Shown: piece by piece, positions 9,530 to 18,626 of the stretch
How positions within the stretch are numbered: the stretch's first letter is position 1
How the letters are laid out: the number at the start of each line of letters is the position of its first letter
Assembly (NCBI RefSeq): GCF_021401135.1
Contig: NZ_JACBFO010000001.1
Location: forward strand, 930,001-994,000
Origin: Azonexus sp. R2A61
Lineage (GTDB): Bacteria > Pseudomonadota > Gammaproteobacteria > Burkholderiales > Rhodocyclaceae
DNA length: 64,000 nucleotides
Direction of reading: 5' to 3'
The notes under the pieces: model-generated
Told to the model about the DNA's origin: nothing
Databases searched by the model: none
The model's input: the letters and a program-made list of their open reading frames with translations, nothing else
Translations under genes and position numbers: made by a program

Positions 9530-12304
9530 ATGCGTAACAACCAGCCGGTCACGCAGAATGAAATCATGCTGGCCTCGGGGCAGATGATTGTCTCGAAAAC
9601 CGATCTCAAGGGTCTGATCACCGATGTCAATCGGGATTTCATCGAGACCAGCGGCTTCCGCGAGGAGGAATTGATCGGGCAGCCGCATAACATCGTTCGC
9701 CATCCCGACATGCCGGCCGAGGCCTTTGCCGATCTCTGGCGCACCCTGAAAGCCGGTCGGCCGTGGTCGGGCCTGGTCAAGAACCGCTGCAAGAACGGCG
9801 ATCATTACTGGGTGCTGGCGAACGTCACGCCGCTGTATCAGGATGGACGGGTATCAGGCTACATGTCGGTCCGGACGGCGCCGACGCGGCAGCAGATCGA
9901 TGCGGCGGAACGGGCCTATCGCGAGTTTCGCGAGGGAAGATCCGCTGGCCGGACGATACGCGACGGTGCGGTCGTGTCTGCCCGTCGCGGGCTGTCCGGC
10001 TGGTTGAAGGAACGTTCGATACGGCAGCGCATTCTTGCCATTTGCGGGCTGTTGACCGCAGGCATGCTGCTGATCGGGGCGCTGGGCATCCTGGCGGTCG
10101 GAAATGGCAAGCAACACCTGCAGTCGGTGTACGCCGGCCAGGTCGTGCCGCTCAAGGCGCTGAAAGAGGTTGCCGATGCCTACGCCGTTTCCATCGTCGA
10201 TCTGTCGCACAAGACGCGCGACGGTAGCGAGACATGGGCGTCTGCACTGGACAAGGTCGGCAAGGCCGAGGCCCTGATCGGCGAACGCTGGGGCAGCTAT
10301 GCGGCGGGCGATCTGAGCGAGGACGAGCGACGTCTGGTCGGCCAGGCATCGGCACTGATGAAGAACGGTGATGCCGCGATCGGCCGTCTGAAGGAAATCC
10401 TGCGGGCCGAGGATCAGGCTGCGCTGACGGCGTTTGCCGCCCGCGAGCTGTATCCGGCCATTGACCCGATCTCCGACAAGGTGGGCGAACTGGTCGCGCT
10501 GCAATTGAACAATGCTGCGTCCGATATCGATGTCGCCCATCAGGAGATCGCGGCCTTCCAGTGGCGCCTGGCGATGTTGCTGCTTGTCTTTGCCGTGCTG
10601 GGTATCCTGCTTGCACTTGGCCTGGCGGCCGGCATCCGTCGACCGATCGAGGCGGCAACCCGTTTCTTCCGGGGCATCGCCGAAGGACGCAGCGACATCC
10701 GCATCGATGTTGAACGTCGCGATGAACTGCTGGCCATCGCCGACGCCGCGCGCAGCATGCAGATCAAGGCTGGCGTCGACCTCAACGAGATGCAGGTGCT
10801 GGCGGCCGAGGGCTTGCGCATCAAGATGGCACTCGACGGCGCCGGAACGCCGATGACGATTGCCGACGAGAGCAACCAGTTGATCTACATGAATGCCGCG
10901 GCAGAAGCCTTGTGGCGAGCGATGGAACCGCAGATGCGCGAGCGCGTGCCGGGGTTTTCGGTGAGCCAGATGCGGCAATACCGGCTGCCGGATTTCTTCG
11001 ACGATCTTGCCGTCAAGGCAGCCTACAGCGCTGAACTGTCCGAGCCGCGGACTCTGGACGTGGCGATGTGCGGTCGATCCCTCCGGGTCACCGCGACACC
11101 GGTGCGTAACAAGGATGGCCGTTATCTCGGTCGGGCCAGCCAGTGGCTGGATCGCACCCAGGAGGTCGCCATCGAGAACGAAGTCGGGACGATTGTCGGT
11201 GCGGCTGCCCGTGGCGATTTTTCGCACCGTGTTGCGGTCGACGGCAAACATGGCTTCTTTTTGCGCCTGGCCAGCGATCTGAATACCCTGTTGCAGACGT
11301 CGCAGCAAAGCCTGGACGAAATCGTCGGGGTACTTTCCGCAATCGCCGAAGGCGACCTGACGTGCAGCGTGACGGCGGAGTATCAGGGGACTTTCGGACA
11401 GCTGAAGGATGGCGCCAACCGGACGGCCTCGCGCTTGCGCGAGATCATCGAGCGGCTGCGCCTGTCGGCCGATGCCATCAATGTTGCCGCCCGCGAGATC
11501 GCCAGCGGTAACCAGGACCTGTCGAGCCGCACCGAGGAACAGGCATCGAGTCTCGAGGAAACCGCGTCGAGCATGGAACAGCTGACCAGCACGGTGAAGC
11601 AGAATGCGGACAACGCCCGGCAGGCCAATCAGCTTGCCGAGAACGCCCAGCAGGTGGCAACGCGCGGCGGCGAGGTGGTGGCCGAGGTGGTGCACACCAT
11701 GAACGACATCCAGCAGGCCAGTCGCCGCATTGCCGACATCATCGGGGTGATCGACGGCATCGCCTTCCAGACCAACATCCTCGCCTTGAATGCGGCGGTC
11801 GAGGCGGCGCGTGCCGGCGAGCAGGGCCGCGGCTTTGCCGTCGTCGCCAGCGAAGTGCGCAACCTGGCTCAGCGTAGCGCGGCCGCCGCCAAGGAAATCA
11901 AGCTGCTGATTTCGGATTCGGTGGCGCGTGTCGAGAGCGGCAACAAGCTGGTCGAACAGGCCGGCACGACGATGGACGATGTCGTGGCGGGCATCCGCGG
12001 TGTGGCCGGGATCATGGCGGATATCGCCGAGGCCAGCCGCGAGCAGAGTTCAGGGATCGAGCAGGTCAGTCTGGCAGTCAGCCAGATGGATGAAGTCACG
12101 CAGCAGAACGCGGCGTTGGTCGAGCAGGCCGCTGCTGCTGCCGAGAGTCTGGAAGAGCAGGCGGAAACGCTGGTCCGGGCGGTTTCGGTGTTCCGGGTCG
12201 GCACCGCTTCCCCGAGCAAGCCCGGGGCTGACCGAAGCCAAAATGCCAGGCGCGGAAAACCGGCGTTGCCGGCACGGCTCGACGATGAATGGGAGGAGTT
12301 CTGA
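9530..12304 (+). CDS. Chemoreceptor with N-terminal Aer-type PAS and four-helix-bundle sensor
   Basis: A 924-residue receptor that begins MRNNQPVTQ like its upstream neighbour and shares its Aer-type PAS (1-117). Membrane segments at about 166-190 and 346-369 enclose a roughly 155-residue, mainly helical periplasmic region resembling the four-helix-bundle class, unlike the Cache-like sensor next door. HAMP (370-422), a second PAS-like stretch, a second HAMP-like region and the signalling hairpin follow. It ends DDEWEEF, a third xWxxF tether. The stop overlaps the cheR start as TGATG, so the two are translationally coupled. Ligand unknown. Confidence 0.94.
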   Translation: MRNNQPVTQNEIMLASGQMIVSKTDLKGLITDVNRDFIETSGFREEELIGQPHNIVRHPDMPAEAFADLWRTLKAGRPWSGLVKNRCKNGDHYWVLANVTPLYQDGRVSGYMSVRTAPTRQQIDAAERAYREFREGRSAGRTIRDGAVVSARRGLSGWLKERSIRQRILAICGLLTAGMLLIGALGILAVGNGKQHLQSVYAGQVVPLKALKEVADAYAVSIVDLSHKTRDGSETWASALDKVGKAEALIGERWGSYAAGDLSEDERRLVGQASALMKNGDAAIGRLKEILRAEDQAALTAFAARELYPAIDPISDKVGELVALQLNNAASDIDVAHQEIAAFQWRLAMLLLVFAVLGILLALGLAAGIRRPIEAATRFFRGIAEGRSDIRIDVERRDELLAIADAARSMQIKAGVDLNEMQVLAAEGLRIKMALDGAGTPMTIADESNQLIYMNAAAEALWRAMEPQMRERVPGFSVSQMRQYRLPDFFDDLAVKAAYSAELSEPRTLDVAMCGRSLRVTATPVRNKDGRYLGRASQWLDRTQEVAIENEVGTIVGAAARGDFSHRVAVDGKHGFFLRLASDLNTLLQTSQQSLDEIVGVLSAIAEGDLTCSVTAEYQGTFGQLKDGANRTASRLREIIERLRLSADAINVAAREIASGNQDLSSRTEEQASSLEETASSMEQLTSTVKQNADNARQANQLAENAQQVATRGGEVVAEVVHTMNDIQQASRRIADIIGVIDGIAFQTNILALNAAVEAARAGEQGRGFAVVASEVRNLAQRSAAAAKEIKLLISDSVARVESGNKLVEQAGTTMDDVVAGIRGVAGIMADIAEASREQSSGIEQVSLAVSQMDEVTQQNAALVEQAAAAAESLEEQAETLVRAVSVFRVGTASPSKPGADRSQNARRGKPALPARLDDEWEEF

Positions 12305-13215
12305 TGGCCATCGAACGTAATGGCAGTTCGCCTTTCGGCGCGACCGAAGCGTTGCGCAACGGCTTGAGCAAGGTGCTGGATCGACGCGACGGGGGCATTC
12401 GCGAGTTCCAGTTTTCCGAGGCGGATTTCGAGCGTGTCCGCAAGCTGATCTACCAGCATGCCGGCATATCGCTGTCGCCGGTCAAGAAGGACATGGTGTA
12501 TTCCCGCCTGGCCCGCCGTCTGCGTGCGCTCAACCTGCAGGGATTCACCGAGTATCTCGACCTGCTTGAACGCAAGGGTGGCGACGAGTGGGAGCGCTTC
12601 GTCAATTCGCTGACCACCAACCTCACCTCGTTCTTCCGCGAACCCCATCATTTCCCAATCTTTGCCGAGCATTTGCGCAAACTCGGTACGCGCCGGCCGA
12701 TCCGTGTCTGGTGTTCTGCGGCGTCGACCGGGGAAGAGCCCTATTCGATTGCGATGACGGTTGCCGAAACCTTCGGTCTGGAAGCCACTCATGTGTCGAT
12801 CATTGCTTCCGATCTCGATACCAATGTGCTGGCGACCGCGCAAAAAGGCGTTTATCCGCTGGATCGGGTCGAAAAGATGTCGCCGGAGCGTTTGCGCAAG
12901 TTTTTCCTGAAGGGCACCGGCGCGCAGGAAGGGCAGGCGGCGATACGCCCGGAACTGAAGCGGATGATCGAGTTCCGGCGGATCAACCTGCTCGATCAGA
13001 GCTATACCGTGAAAGGGCCGCTGGATGTGATCTTCTGCCGCAACGTCATGATCTATTTCGATAAACCGACGCAGTACAAGATTCTTTCCCGCTTTGCGCC
13101 GATGATGCAGCCGGATGGACTGTTGTTTGCCGGGCATTCGGAGAGCTTCCTGCACGCGGCGGATCTGTTCCGCTCCCTCGGCAAGACGGTTTACGTGCTG
13201 GCCGGAGCCCGTTGA
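12304..13215 (+). CDS. cheR: CheR chemoreceptor glutamate methyltransferase
   Basis: A 303-residue SAM-dependent methyltransferase that methylates receptor glutamates. The N-terminal helical domain ([16 protein letters not shown]) is followed by the SAM-binding core with [13 protein letters not shown] and the [10 protein letters not shown] motif. The start is taken at ATG 12304, which overlaps the receptor stop (TGATG) and has a GGGAGGAG ribosome site at 12291-12298; a start five codons further upstream at 12289 is less likely. Its substrates are presumably the three neighbouring receptors, all of which end in an xWxxF tether of the kind CheR binds. Confidence 0.96.
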   Translation: MAIERNGSSPFGATEALRNGLSKVLDRRDGGIREFQFSEADFERVRKLIYQHAGISLSPVKKDMVYSRLARRLRALNLQGFTEYLDLLERKGGDEWERFVNSLTTNLTSFFREPHHFPIFAEHLRKLGTRRPIRVWCSAASTGEEPYSIAMTVAETFGLEATHVSIIASDLDTNVLATAQKGVYPLDRVEKMSPERLRKFFLKGTGAQEGQAAIRPELKRMIEFRRINLLDQSYTVKGPLDVIFCRNVMIYFDKPTQYKILSRFAPMMQPDGLLFAGHSESFLHAADLFRSLGKTVYVLAGAR

Positions 13216-13226
13216 CGGGGAATGCC

Positions 13227-13829
13227 GTGCAACACGCCTTCGACGAGCATCTTGCGGTCAACCGCTACTACGACAGGAATTTCAAGTCCGAGGCGGCAAA
13301 GATACTGCCCGGCGAGTATTTCGTCGCCGGTGCCGGCATGTTGCTGGTGACCGTGCTCGGTTCCTGCGTGGCAGCCTGCATTCGCGATGTCGAAGCCGGT
13401 ATCGGCGGCATGAACCATTTCATGCTGCCGGACGATGGCGGGCGCGATTCGGTGAGCAGTTCGGCGCGTTACGGGACCTATGCGATGGAAGTGCTGATCA
13501 ACCATCTGCTCAAGCTCGGCGCCCGGCGCAATCGTCTGGAAGCCAAGGTTTTTGGCGGTGGAGCTGTGCTCTCCAGTCTGTCGAGCAGCAATGTCGGCGT
13601 GCGCAACGCCGAGTTCGTGCTGAATTATCTGAAAACGGAGAAGATTCCTGTCGTGGCAAAGGATTTGCTGGATTCGTACCCGCGCAAAGTCTACTATTTT
13701 CCGAACAGTGGGCGGGTGCTGGTGAAGAAGCTGCACCGCGTTCACAACGAAACGCTGTTCAGCCGCGAACGCGATTACAAGGCGCGCCTGTCCGGGCCGG
13801 TGGCGGGCGATGTCGAACTGTTCATCTGA
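13227..13829 (+). CDS. cheD: CheD chemoreceptor glutamine deamidase
   Basis: A cysteine-dependent amidase that converts specific receptor glutamines to glutamates and can regulate receptor arrays. Catalytic residues are visible: Cys in [10 protein letters not shown] (C47) and His in GGMNHFMLP (H64), numbered from the chosen start. GTG 13227 is preferred because GGGGA at 13217-13221 lies six bases ahead; a TTG at 13212, overlapping the cheR stop, would add five residues. It lies between cheR and cheB, completing an adaptation set of three enzymes. Confidence 0.94.
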   Translation: MQHAFDEHLAVNRYYDRNFKSEAAKILPGEYFVAGAGMLLVTVLGSCVAACIRDVEAGIGGMNHFMLPDDGGRDSVSSSARYGTYAMEVLINHLLKLGARRNRLEAKVFGGGAVLSSLSSSNVGVRNAEFVLNYLKTEKIPVVAKDLLDSYPRKVYYFPNSGRVLVKKLHRVHNETLFSRERDYKARLSGPVAGDVELFI

Positions 13830-13868
13830 GTGTCGAACGATGTTTTTCTCTGATTCCTGGGGCCGTTC

Positions 13869-14939
13869 ATGAAAACGCGGGTGCTGGTTGTCGACGACTC
13901 CGCATTGATGCGCAGTCTGCTCACCGAAATGATCAACAACACCCCTGACCTGACGGTGGTGGCGTCGGCGCCGGATGCGCCGACGGCGCGCGAAATGATC
14001 AAGCTGCACAATCCGGACGTCCTGACGCTGGACGTGCAAATGCCGAAAATGGATGGCCTGGCCTTCCTGGAGCGGCTGATGCGCCTGCGGCCGATGCCGG
14101 TGGTCATGGTTTCGGCGTTTACCGGTGCCGCTTCGGAAACGACGCTCAAGGCGCTGGAGCTCGGCGCCATCGATTTCATCGGCAAGCCTCGTCTCGATCC
14201 CGCCCACAGCATGGAGCAGTATGCCGAGGAGCTGGCCGAGAAAATCCGTGCTGCCCGCGGTGCTCGTCTGCGCGCAACCCCTACCCGTCCGGCAGCGGTT
14301 TCCTCTCCTGTGCCCTCTGCCGTGTCGCAACCTCATTCTTCCCGTATCGGCACGTCTGGCATGACAACTTCCGGAAAAATCATCTTTCTCGGTGCGTCGA
14401 CCGGGGGAACCGAGGCCATCAAGGAGTTCCTGCAAGGCATTCCAGCCGACTGCCCGCCAATATTGATCGTCCAGCACATGCCTGAATCGTTTACGGCATC
14501 CTTTGCCCGCCGTCTTGATACGCTGTGTCAGCCGCGGGTGCTGGAAGCGCAAGGCAACGAGAAGGTCGAGTCGGGGACCGTGTATATCGCGCCGGGCCAT
14601 TCTCATCTGGCGATTCGCCGGGCGGCTAGCGGATATGTCACGGAGTTGTCCGCCGCGCCACCGGTGAACCGGCATCGGCCATCGGTGGACGTGCTGTTCG
14701 ACTCGGCCGCTCAACTGGTCGGACGTCAGGCCATCGGCGTGCTGTTGACCGGCATGGGCAAGGACGGTGCCCAGGGCCTGCTGCGCATGCGCCAGGCCGG
14801 TGCCCGTACTTTCGGCCAGGATGAGGCGAGTTGCGTGGTATATGGGATGCCGCGCGAGGCGTTCCTGATCGGTGCGGTCGAAGAACAATATCCGCTGGAT
14901 GAAATGGCGCGTCGCGTGTTGTCCGCAGTTGCCCGGTAA
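13869..14939 (+). CDS. cheB: CheB chemoreceptor methylesterase/deamidase
   Basis: A 356-residue two-domain enzyme. The receiver domain (1-120) has acidic residues D9/D10 and phosphoacceptor D55; the C-terminal esterase domain shows the catalytic triad S177 (GASTGGTEA), H203 (QHMPESF) and D299 (GMGKDGAQG). Phosphorylation by CheA activates removal of methyl groups from receptors, opposing CheR. The linker (about 130-165) is Pro/Ser-rich. It is the last gene of the first chemotaxis module; 67 bases separate it from the next gene and no clear terminator is seen. Confidence 0.97.
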   Translation: MKTRVLVVDDSALMRSLLTEMINNTPDLTVVASAPDAPTAREMIKLHNPDVLTLDVQMPKMDGLAFLERLMRLRPMPVVMVSAFTGAASETTLKALELGAIDFIGKPRLDPAHSMEQYAEELAEKIRAARGARLRATPTRPAAVSSPVPSAVSQPHSSRIGTSGMTTSGKIIFLGASTGGTEAIKEFLQGIPADCPPILIVQHMPESFTASFARRLDTLCQPRVLEAQGNEKVESGTVYIAPGHSHLAIRRAASGYVTELSAAPPVNRHRPSVDVLFDSAAQLVGRQAIGVLLTGMGKDGAQGLLRMRQAGARTFGQDEASCVVYGMPREAFLIGAVEEQYPLDEMARRVLSAVAR

Positions 14940-15006
14940 GCAAGGCTTGTCGGGATCGGGCAAAGGTTTAAACTAATCCTGATTTTGCTATTTTCTGGGG
15001 AAGTGC

Positions 15007-15312
15007 ATGCAAGCGGTGGTTTCGAAAAGTGCAGGCAAAGCCGACATCGTTTTGAACGGGCGATTCGATTTCAACACGCACAGGGATTTTCGGTCGGCCT
15101 ATGAGCCCTTGATCGGCGACGACGAAGTGCGGGCCGTCAGCGTCGATTTTGCTGCCGTGGATTACCTCGACAGTTCGGCGCTCGGCATGCTGTTGATGTT
15201 GCGCGACAAGTTGGGCGGGGTGGGAAAGGAGATCACGTTGACCGGGGTACAGGGCAACGTGAAACAGGTGCTTGATATTGCCAATTTTGGTAAACTATTC
15301 CAAATTTATTAA
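15007..15312 (+). CDS. STAS-domain protein (anti-anti-sigma factor type)
   Basis: A 101-residue single STAS domain with the SpoIIAA-like phosphorylation loop DYLDSSALGMLL (Ser56-Ser57). Proteins of this class bind or release partner proteins according to serine phosphorylation. No anti-sigma kinase, PP2C phosphatase or sigma partner is visible nearby; it stands between cheB and the CheV pair, so a role in the chemosensory or flagellar system is suggested by position only. A GGGGAAG ribosome site precedes the ATG. The 67 bases upstream contain a TTTAAACTAA run that might be part of a promoter, but no -35/-10 pair is convincing. Confidence 0.88.
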   Translation: MQAVVSKSAGKADIVLNGRFDFNTHRDFRSAYEPLIGDDEVRAVSVDFAAVDYLDSSALGMLLMLRDKLGGVGKEITLTGVQGNVKQVLDIANFGKLFQIY

Positions 15313-15424
15313 ATTTCGGTTGCCTGGTCCATGTGCTGATGCACCGAGGTTTGGTTGCTGCTCAGGCATGTGCTAGCGTTGCTAAGGGTCAATGACCGGT
15401 GTTGGTGTCGCGCGGGAGTGAGAA

Positions 15425-16396
15425 ATGTCGGAATTACTGAAGAATATTGATGCCAGGACCAAGTTGGCGGGAACCAATAAACTGGAAATCCTGCTGTTCT
15501 TTCTCGGTGTGGATCAGCGAACCGGGCGCCGTGAGACGTACGGGATCAACGTGTTCAAGGTCCGCGAAGTGATGCGGACTCCGCCGATCACCGCGGCACC
15601 GGACATGCCGCCGTCGGTCGAGGGCATGGTCAGCTTGCGCGGCGCCTTGGTGCCGGTCATCGATCTTGCCAAGTATTCCGGCATCAGTGCCGATACGCCT
15701 CGTGAAATCATGATCGTCACCGAGTACAACGGCCACACGCAGGGGTTCCTGGTGGAAGGCGTGGATACCATCTTGCGCCTCGACTGGAGCAAGATGCGCG
15801 TGCCGCCCGAGATGCTGACGGCGCAAACCGGTGGTCTGGTCACGGCGGTCACCGAACTGGAGGACAACCGTCTGGTCATGATGATGGACGTGGAAAAGGT
15901 TCTGGCCGAAACGACAGAAATCGACAACGACATCATGTTCCGCAGCGTGGTTGCGGTCGACCGGCCGGACATGACAGTTTTCTACTGTGACGATTCGAGC
16001 GTAGCTCGCAAGCAGATCGAGCGCACCCTGCAGACGATGGGGGTGAAAGGCGTCAGCGCGGTTAACGGGCGGCAGATGTGGGACGAGATGGAAAAAGTCG
16101 CGCAGTATGCCCAATCCGTCGGGAAACCGCCGTCGGCTGTTATCAACCTGATACTGACTGACATCGAAATGCCGGAAATGGATGGCTACATCCTGACCAA
16201 GAAGGTCAAGTCCGATCCGCGGTTTTCGGGCATTCCCGTGGTCATGCATTCGTCGTTGTCGGGAATGTCGAACCAGAAGCTTGGCTTGTCGGTCGGTGTC
16301 GACGAATATGTGCCGAAATTCGAACCACAGCGCCTCTCCGAAACCCTGGCGCGCCGCCTCGGCCTGATTGCCGAGGGCGAATTGGTCAAGGCCTGA
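15425..16396 (+). CDS. cheV: CheV-type coupling protein (CheW plus receiver), first of tandem pair
   Basis: A 323-residue protein with an N-terminal CheW domain (about 15-170: GINVFKVREVMRTP, SLRGALVPVIDL) and a C-terminal receiver (about 184-315) with acidic pair DD 189-190, phosphoacceptor D246 (LTDIEMPEMDG) and Lys in VPKFEP (K298). CheV proteins couple receptors to CheA and are themselves phosphorylated to tune adaptation. Compared with its downstream paralogue it has an extra segment around QRTGRRETYG. A GGGAGTGAG ribosome site precedes the start. The 112 bases upstream contain no gene and no promoter I would defend. Confidence 0.95.
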   Translation: MSELLKNIDARTKLAGTNKLEILLFFLGVDQRTGRRETYGINVFKVREVMRTPPITAAPDMPPSVEGMVSLRGALVPVIDLAKYSGISADTPREIMIVTEYNGHTQGFLVEGVDTILRLDWSKMRVPPEMLTAQTGGLVTAVTELEDNRLVMMMDVEKVLAETTEIDNDIMFRSVVAVDRPDMTVFYCDDSSVARKQIERTLQTMGVKGVSAVNGRQMWDEMEKVAQYAQSVGKPPSAVINLILTDIEMPEMDGYILTKKVKSDPRFSGIPVVMHSSLSGMSNQKLGLSVGVDEYVPKFEPQRLSETLARRLGLIAEGELVKA

Positions 16397-16412
16397 TCAC
16401 GAGGGGGCAGAC

Positions 16413-17351
16413 ATGAATCTGATCGAAAACAAGAACCTGCTGGACAGTGTCGATGCCAGAACCCGTCTGGCGGGCTCCAATAAAATGGAGATTCTGCTGT
16501 TCACGCTCGGAACGCGGGAGATTTTCGGTATCAACGTGTTCAAGGTTCGCGAAGTCGGGCGGACGCCGCACATTACCAAGGCGCCGAATATGCCGCGTGG
16601 CGTCGAAGGGCTGATTTCGCTGCGCGGTAATGTGATTCCCGTGTTGTCGCTGGCGCCTTTCCTGCAGTTGGAGGGCGCGCCGAAGGAGCGTGGCGCGACC
16701 ATGATGGTTGCCGAGTATTCGAAGCGCACGCTGGGCTTCCTGGTGCATGACGTCGATCGGATCATCCGGGTCGACTGGGAGCGGGTCAAGGCGCCGGAAA
16801 GTGTTCTGACCACCAATCATGGGTTGATTACCGCCGTGATCGAATTGGAAAGCGGCGGGCTGGTGTCGATTCTGGATGTGGAGCAGATTCTGGCCAATGC
16901 GTTCGGCGAGGCGATGATCATCGACATTCCGCCGGCCAGGGTCGACCCTGAGACCAGTGTGTTTTTCGTGGACGACTCGATTGTCGCGCGCCGCAAGATT
17001 TCCGAGGTGCTCGATAAACTCGGGGTCCGTCACAAGCATGCGACCAATGGTCTGGAAGCGTGGACGCGTCTGCAGGGCATCGCCGCGCATGCCATACAGA
17101 GCGGCAAGAACATTCGCGAAGAAATCCGCCTGATTCTGGTGGATGCCGAAATGCCCGAGATGGATGGCTATGTGCTGACCAAGAACATCAAGTCCGATCC
17201 CCGTTTCGAAGGGGTGCCGGTGGTCATGCATTCCTCGCTGTCGTCGGAGGCCAATCGAGCGATGGGCAAATCCGTCGGGGTGGATGCCTATGTAGCGAAA
17301 TTTGATGCGGAAGCATTGGCCGATACCTTGCGGCCGTTGATCGAACGATAA
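16413..17351 (+). CDS. cheV: CheV-type coupling protein, second of tandem pair
   Basis: A 312-residue CheW-receiver protein clearly paralogous to the gene just upstream (shared DARTxLAGxNKxEILLF, GINVFKVREV, VVMHSSLS and a VxKF near the C-terminus). The receiver has DD 187-188 and phosphoacceptor D244 (LVDAEMPEMDG). The start is taken at ATG 16413, which has a GAGGGGG ribosome site; an upstream in-frame start at 16368 would overlap the preceding gene. The pair probably arose by tandem duplication and gives two differently tuned couplers for the receptor array. Confidence 0.94.
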   Translation: MNLIENKNLLDSVDARTRLAGSNKMEILLFTLGTREIFGINVFKVREVGRTPHITKAPNMPRGVEGLISLRGNVIPVLSLAPFLQLEGAPKERGATMMVAEYSKRTLGFLVHDVDRIIRVDWERVKAPESVLTTNHGLITAVIELESGGLVSILDVEQILANAFGEAMIIDIPPARVDPETSVFFVDDSIVARRKISEVLDKLGVRHKHATNGLEAWTRLQGIAAHAIQSGKNIREEIRLILVDAEMPEMDGYVLTKNIKSDPRFEGVPVVMHSSLSSEANRAMGKSVGVDAYVAKFDAEALADTLRPLIER

Positions 17352-17372
17352 AAATACATTCTGGAGTGCTTC

Positions 17373-17768
17373 ATGGCTGGTGATCCGAAAACACGCTTTC
17401 TGGTTGTCGACGACTTTTCGACGATGCGCCGCATCGTTCGCAATTTGCTCAAGGAGCTCGGGTTTACAAACGTGGACGAAGCCGAGGATGGCGCCATTGC
17501 CTTGCAGAAACTGCAGGGTGGCGGCTTCGAGTTCGTCGTGACCGACTGGAACATGCCGAATATGGATGGTTTGACGCTGTTGCAGACGATCCGTGCGACG
17601 CCGACGCTGAAGCACTTGCCAGTCCTGATGATCACTGCTGAAGCGAAGAAGGAAAATATCATCGCAGCCGCTCAGGCCGGGGCCAGCGGCTACATCGTCA
17701 AGCCTTTCACCGCCGGCACGCTCTCCGAAAAACTGAACAAGATTTTCGAGAAGCTCGGGCAGGCTTGA
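17373..17768 (+). CDS. cheY: CheY response regulator, motor-binding type
   Basis: A 131-residue receiver that closely follows the enterobacterial CheY pattern: D13/D14, phosphoacceptor D58 ([11 protein letters not shown]), T88 ([11 protein letters not shown]), Y107 (GYIVKPFT) and K110. CheY-P binds the FliM N-terminus (gene at 43684-44700) to switch flagellar rotation. The position directly ahead of cheZ and a second cheA matches the flagellar-type (F6-like) chemosensory arrangement known from other polarly flagellated proteobacteria, so this is the likelier motor regulator of the two CheY proteins. Confidence 0.97.
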   Translation: MAGDPKTRFLVVDDFSTMRRIVRNLLKELGFTNVDEAEDGAIALQKLQGGGFEFVVTDWNMPNMDGLTLLQTIRATPTLKHLPVLMITAEAKKENIIAAAQAGASGYIVKPFTAGTLSEKLNKIFEKLGQA

Positions 17769-17778
17769 GGAGGCGGGG

Positions 17779-18615
17779 ATGTCAGCGACTAACGATTCTT
17801 CTGAACTGGAAGCCCTCTTCGATTCGATTGCTTCCGATTACCAGGTTGTCCCCGCTCCGGCGCCGGTTGTTCCACCAGTTGTGGTGGATACCGATGGGGA
17901 CAGCGATGGGCTGCAGGCATTGTTCGATAGCGTGGCTGCCGAAACCGCGGCTCAGACCGTAGCAGCAGGCGGTGCAGAAATTGCTGCTGCTGGCGATGAG
18001 TGGCCAAAGCAGGAAGCCGTTTTCAACAAGATCGGTCACATGGCCCGGGTATTGCACGATACGCTGGGCCAGTTGGGCTACGACAAGCTCATCGAAAAAG
18101 CGGTGAGCAGCCTGCCCGATGCCAAGGACCGGTTGGCCTATGTCGCCAATCTGACCGAACAGGCGGCTTGTCGGGTACTCAATGCGACGGATATTGCCAA
18201 TCCGCTGGTTGAAGATATGTCCAGCCGGTCGAAAGCGCTGGGCAGCGATTGGGACAAGGCCTTCGCCAATCAGTTGAGCACCGAGCAGTTTCGTCAGTTG
18301 GCCGTCGATACCCGGGTTTTCCTCAATCAGCAATTGCCGGAAAAGACACAGGCAACCCACGCGCAGTTGACCGAGATCATGATGGCCCAGGACTTTCAGG
18401 ATCTGACCGGACAGGTGATTAAGAAGATCGTGGTGTTGGCTCAGGAACTGGAAAGCAGTTTGATGAGTCTGCTGCTCGAAGTGGTGCCGGAAACGAAGCG
18501 TACGGAAGAGTTGAACAGTTTGATGAACGGTCCCGTCGTCAACGCTGAAGGGCGTGCCGATGTCGTGGTCAATCAGGAGCAGGTGGATGACCTGCTCGAT
18601 AGCCTCGGTTTCTGA
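17779..18615 (+). CDS. cheZ: CheZ phosphatase
   Basis: A 278-residue, mainly helical protein that dephosphorylates CheY-P. The diagnostic active-site helix is MMAQDFQDLTGQVIKKI, with the catalytic Gln in QDLTGQ, and the C-terminus (QVDDLLDSLGF) matches the conserved CheY-binding tail. The first 75 residues are an acidic, Ala/Pro/Val-rich extension not needed for catalysis; it contains two copies of an LxALFDSxA-type motif (ELEALFDSIA, LQALFDSVA) near residues 8-17 and 42-51. It begins 10 bases after cheY with a GAGGAGG ribosome site. Confidence 0.96.
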   Translation: MSATNDSSELEALFDSIASDYQVVPAPAPVVPPVVVDTDGDSDGLQALFDSVAAETAAQTVAAGGAEIAAAGDEWPKQEAVFNKIGHMARVLHDTLGQLGYDKLIEKAVSSLPDAKDRLAYVANLTEQAACRVLNATDIANPLVEDMSSRSKALGSDWDKAFANQLSTEQFRQLAVDTRVFLNQQLPEKTQATHAQLTEIMMAQDFQDLTGQVIKKIVVLAQELESSLMSLLLEVVPETKRTEELNSLMNGPVVNAEGRADVVVNQEQVDDLLDSLGF

Positions 18616-18626
18616 GGGAGGTCGAA

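Noticed and set aside
13212-13226. TTG start for CheD overlapping the cheR stop
   Set aside because: GTG 13227 has a better ribosome site and gives a normal CheD N-terminus; the TTG remains possible.
14940-15006. Promoter for the STAS gene at the TTTAAACTAA run
   Set aside because: No acceptable -35/-10 pair at 16-18 base spacing could be assigned.
15313-15424. FliA promoter ahead of the first cheV (TAAATTTC at 15311-15318)
   Set aside because: The position 11 bases downstream reads CCATGTGC, with no GCCG core.
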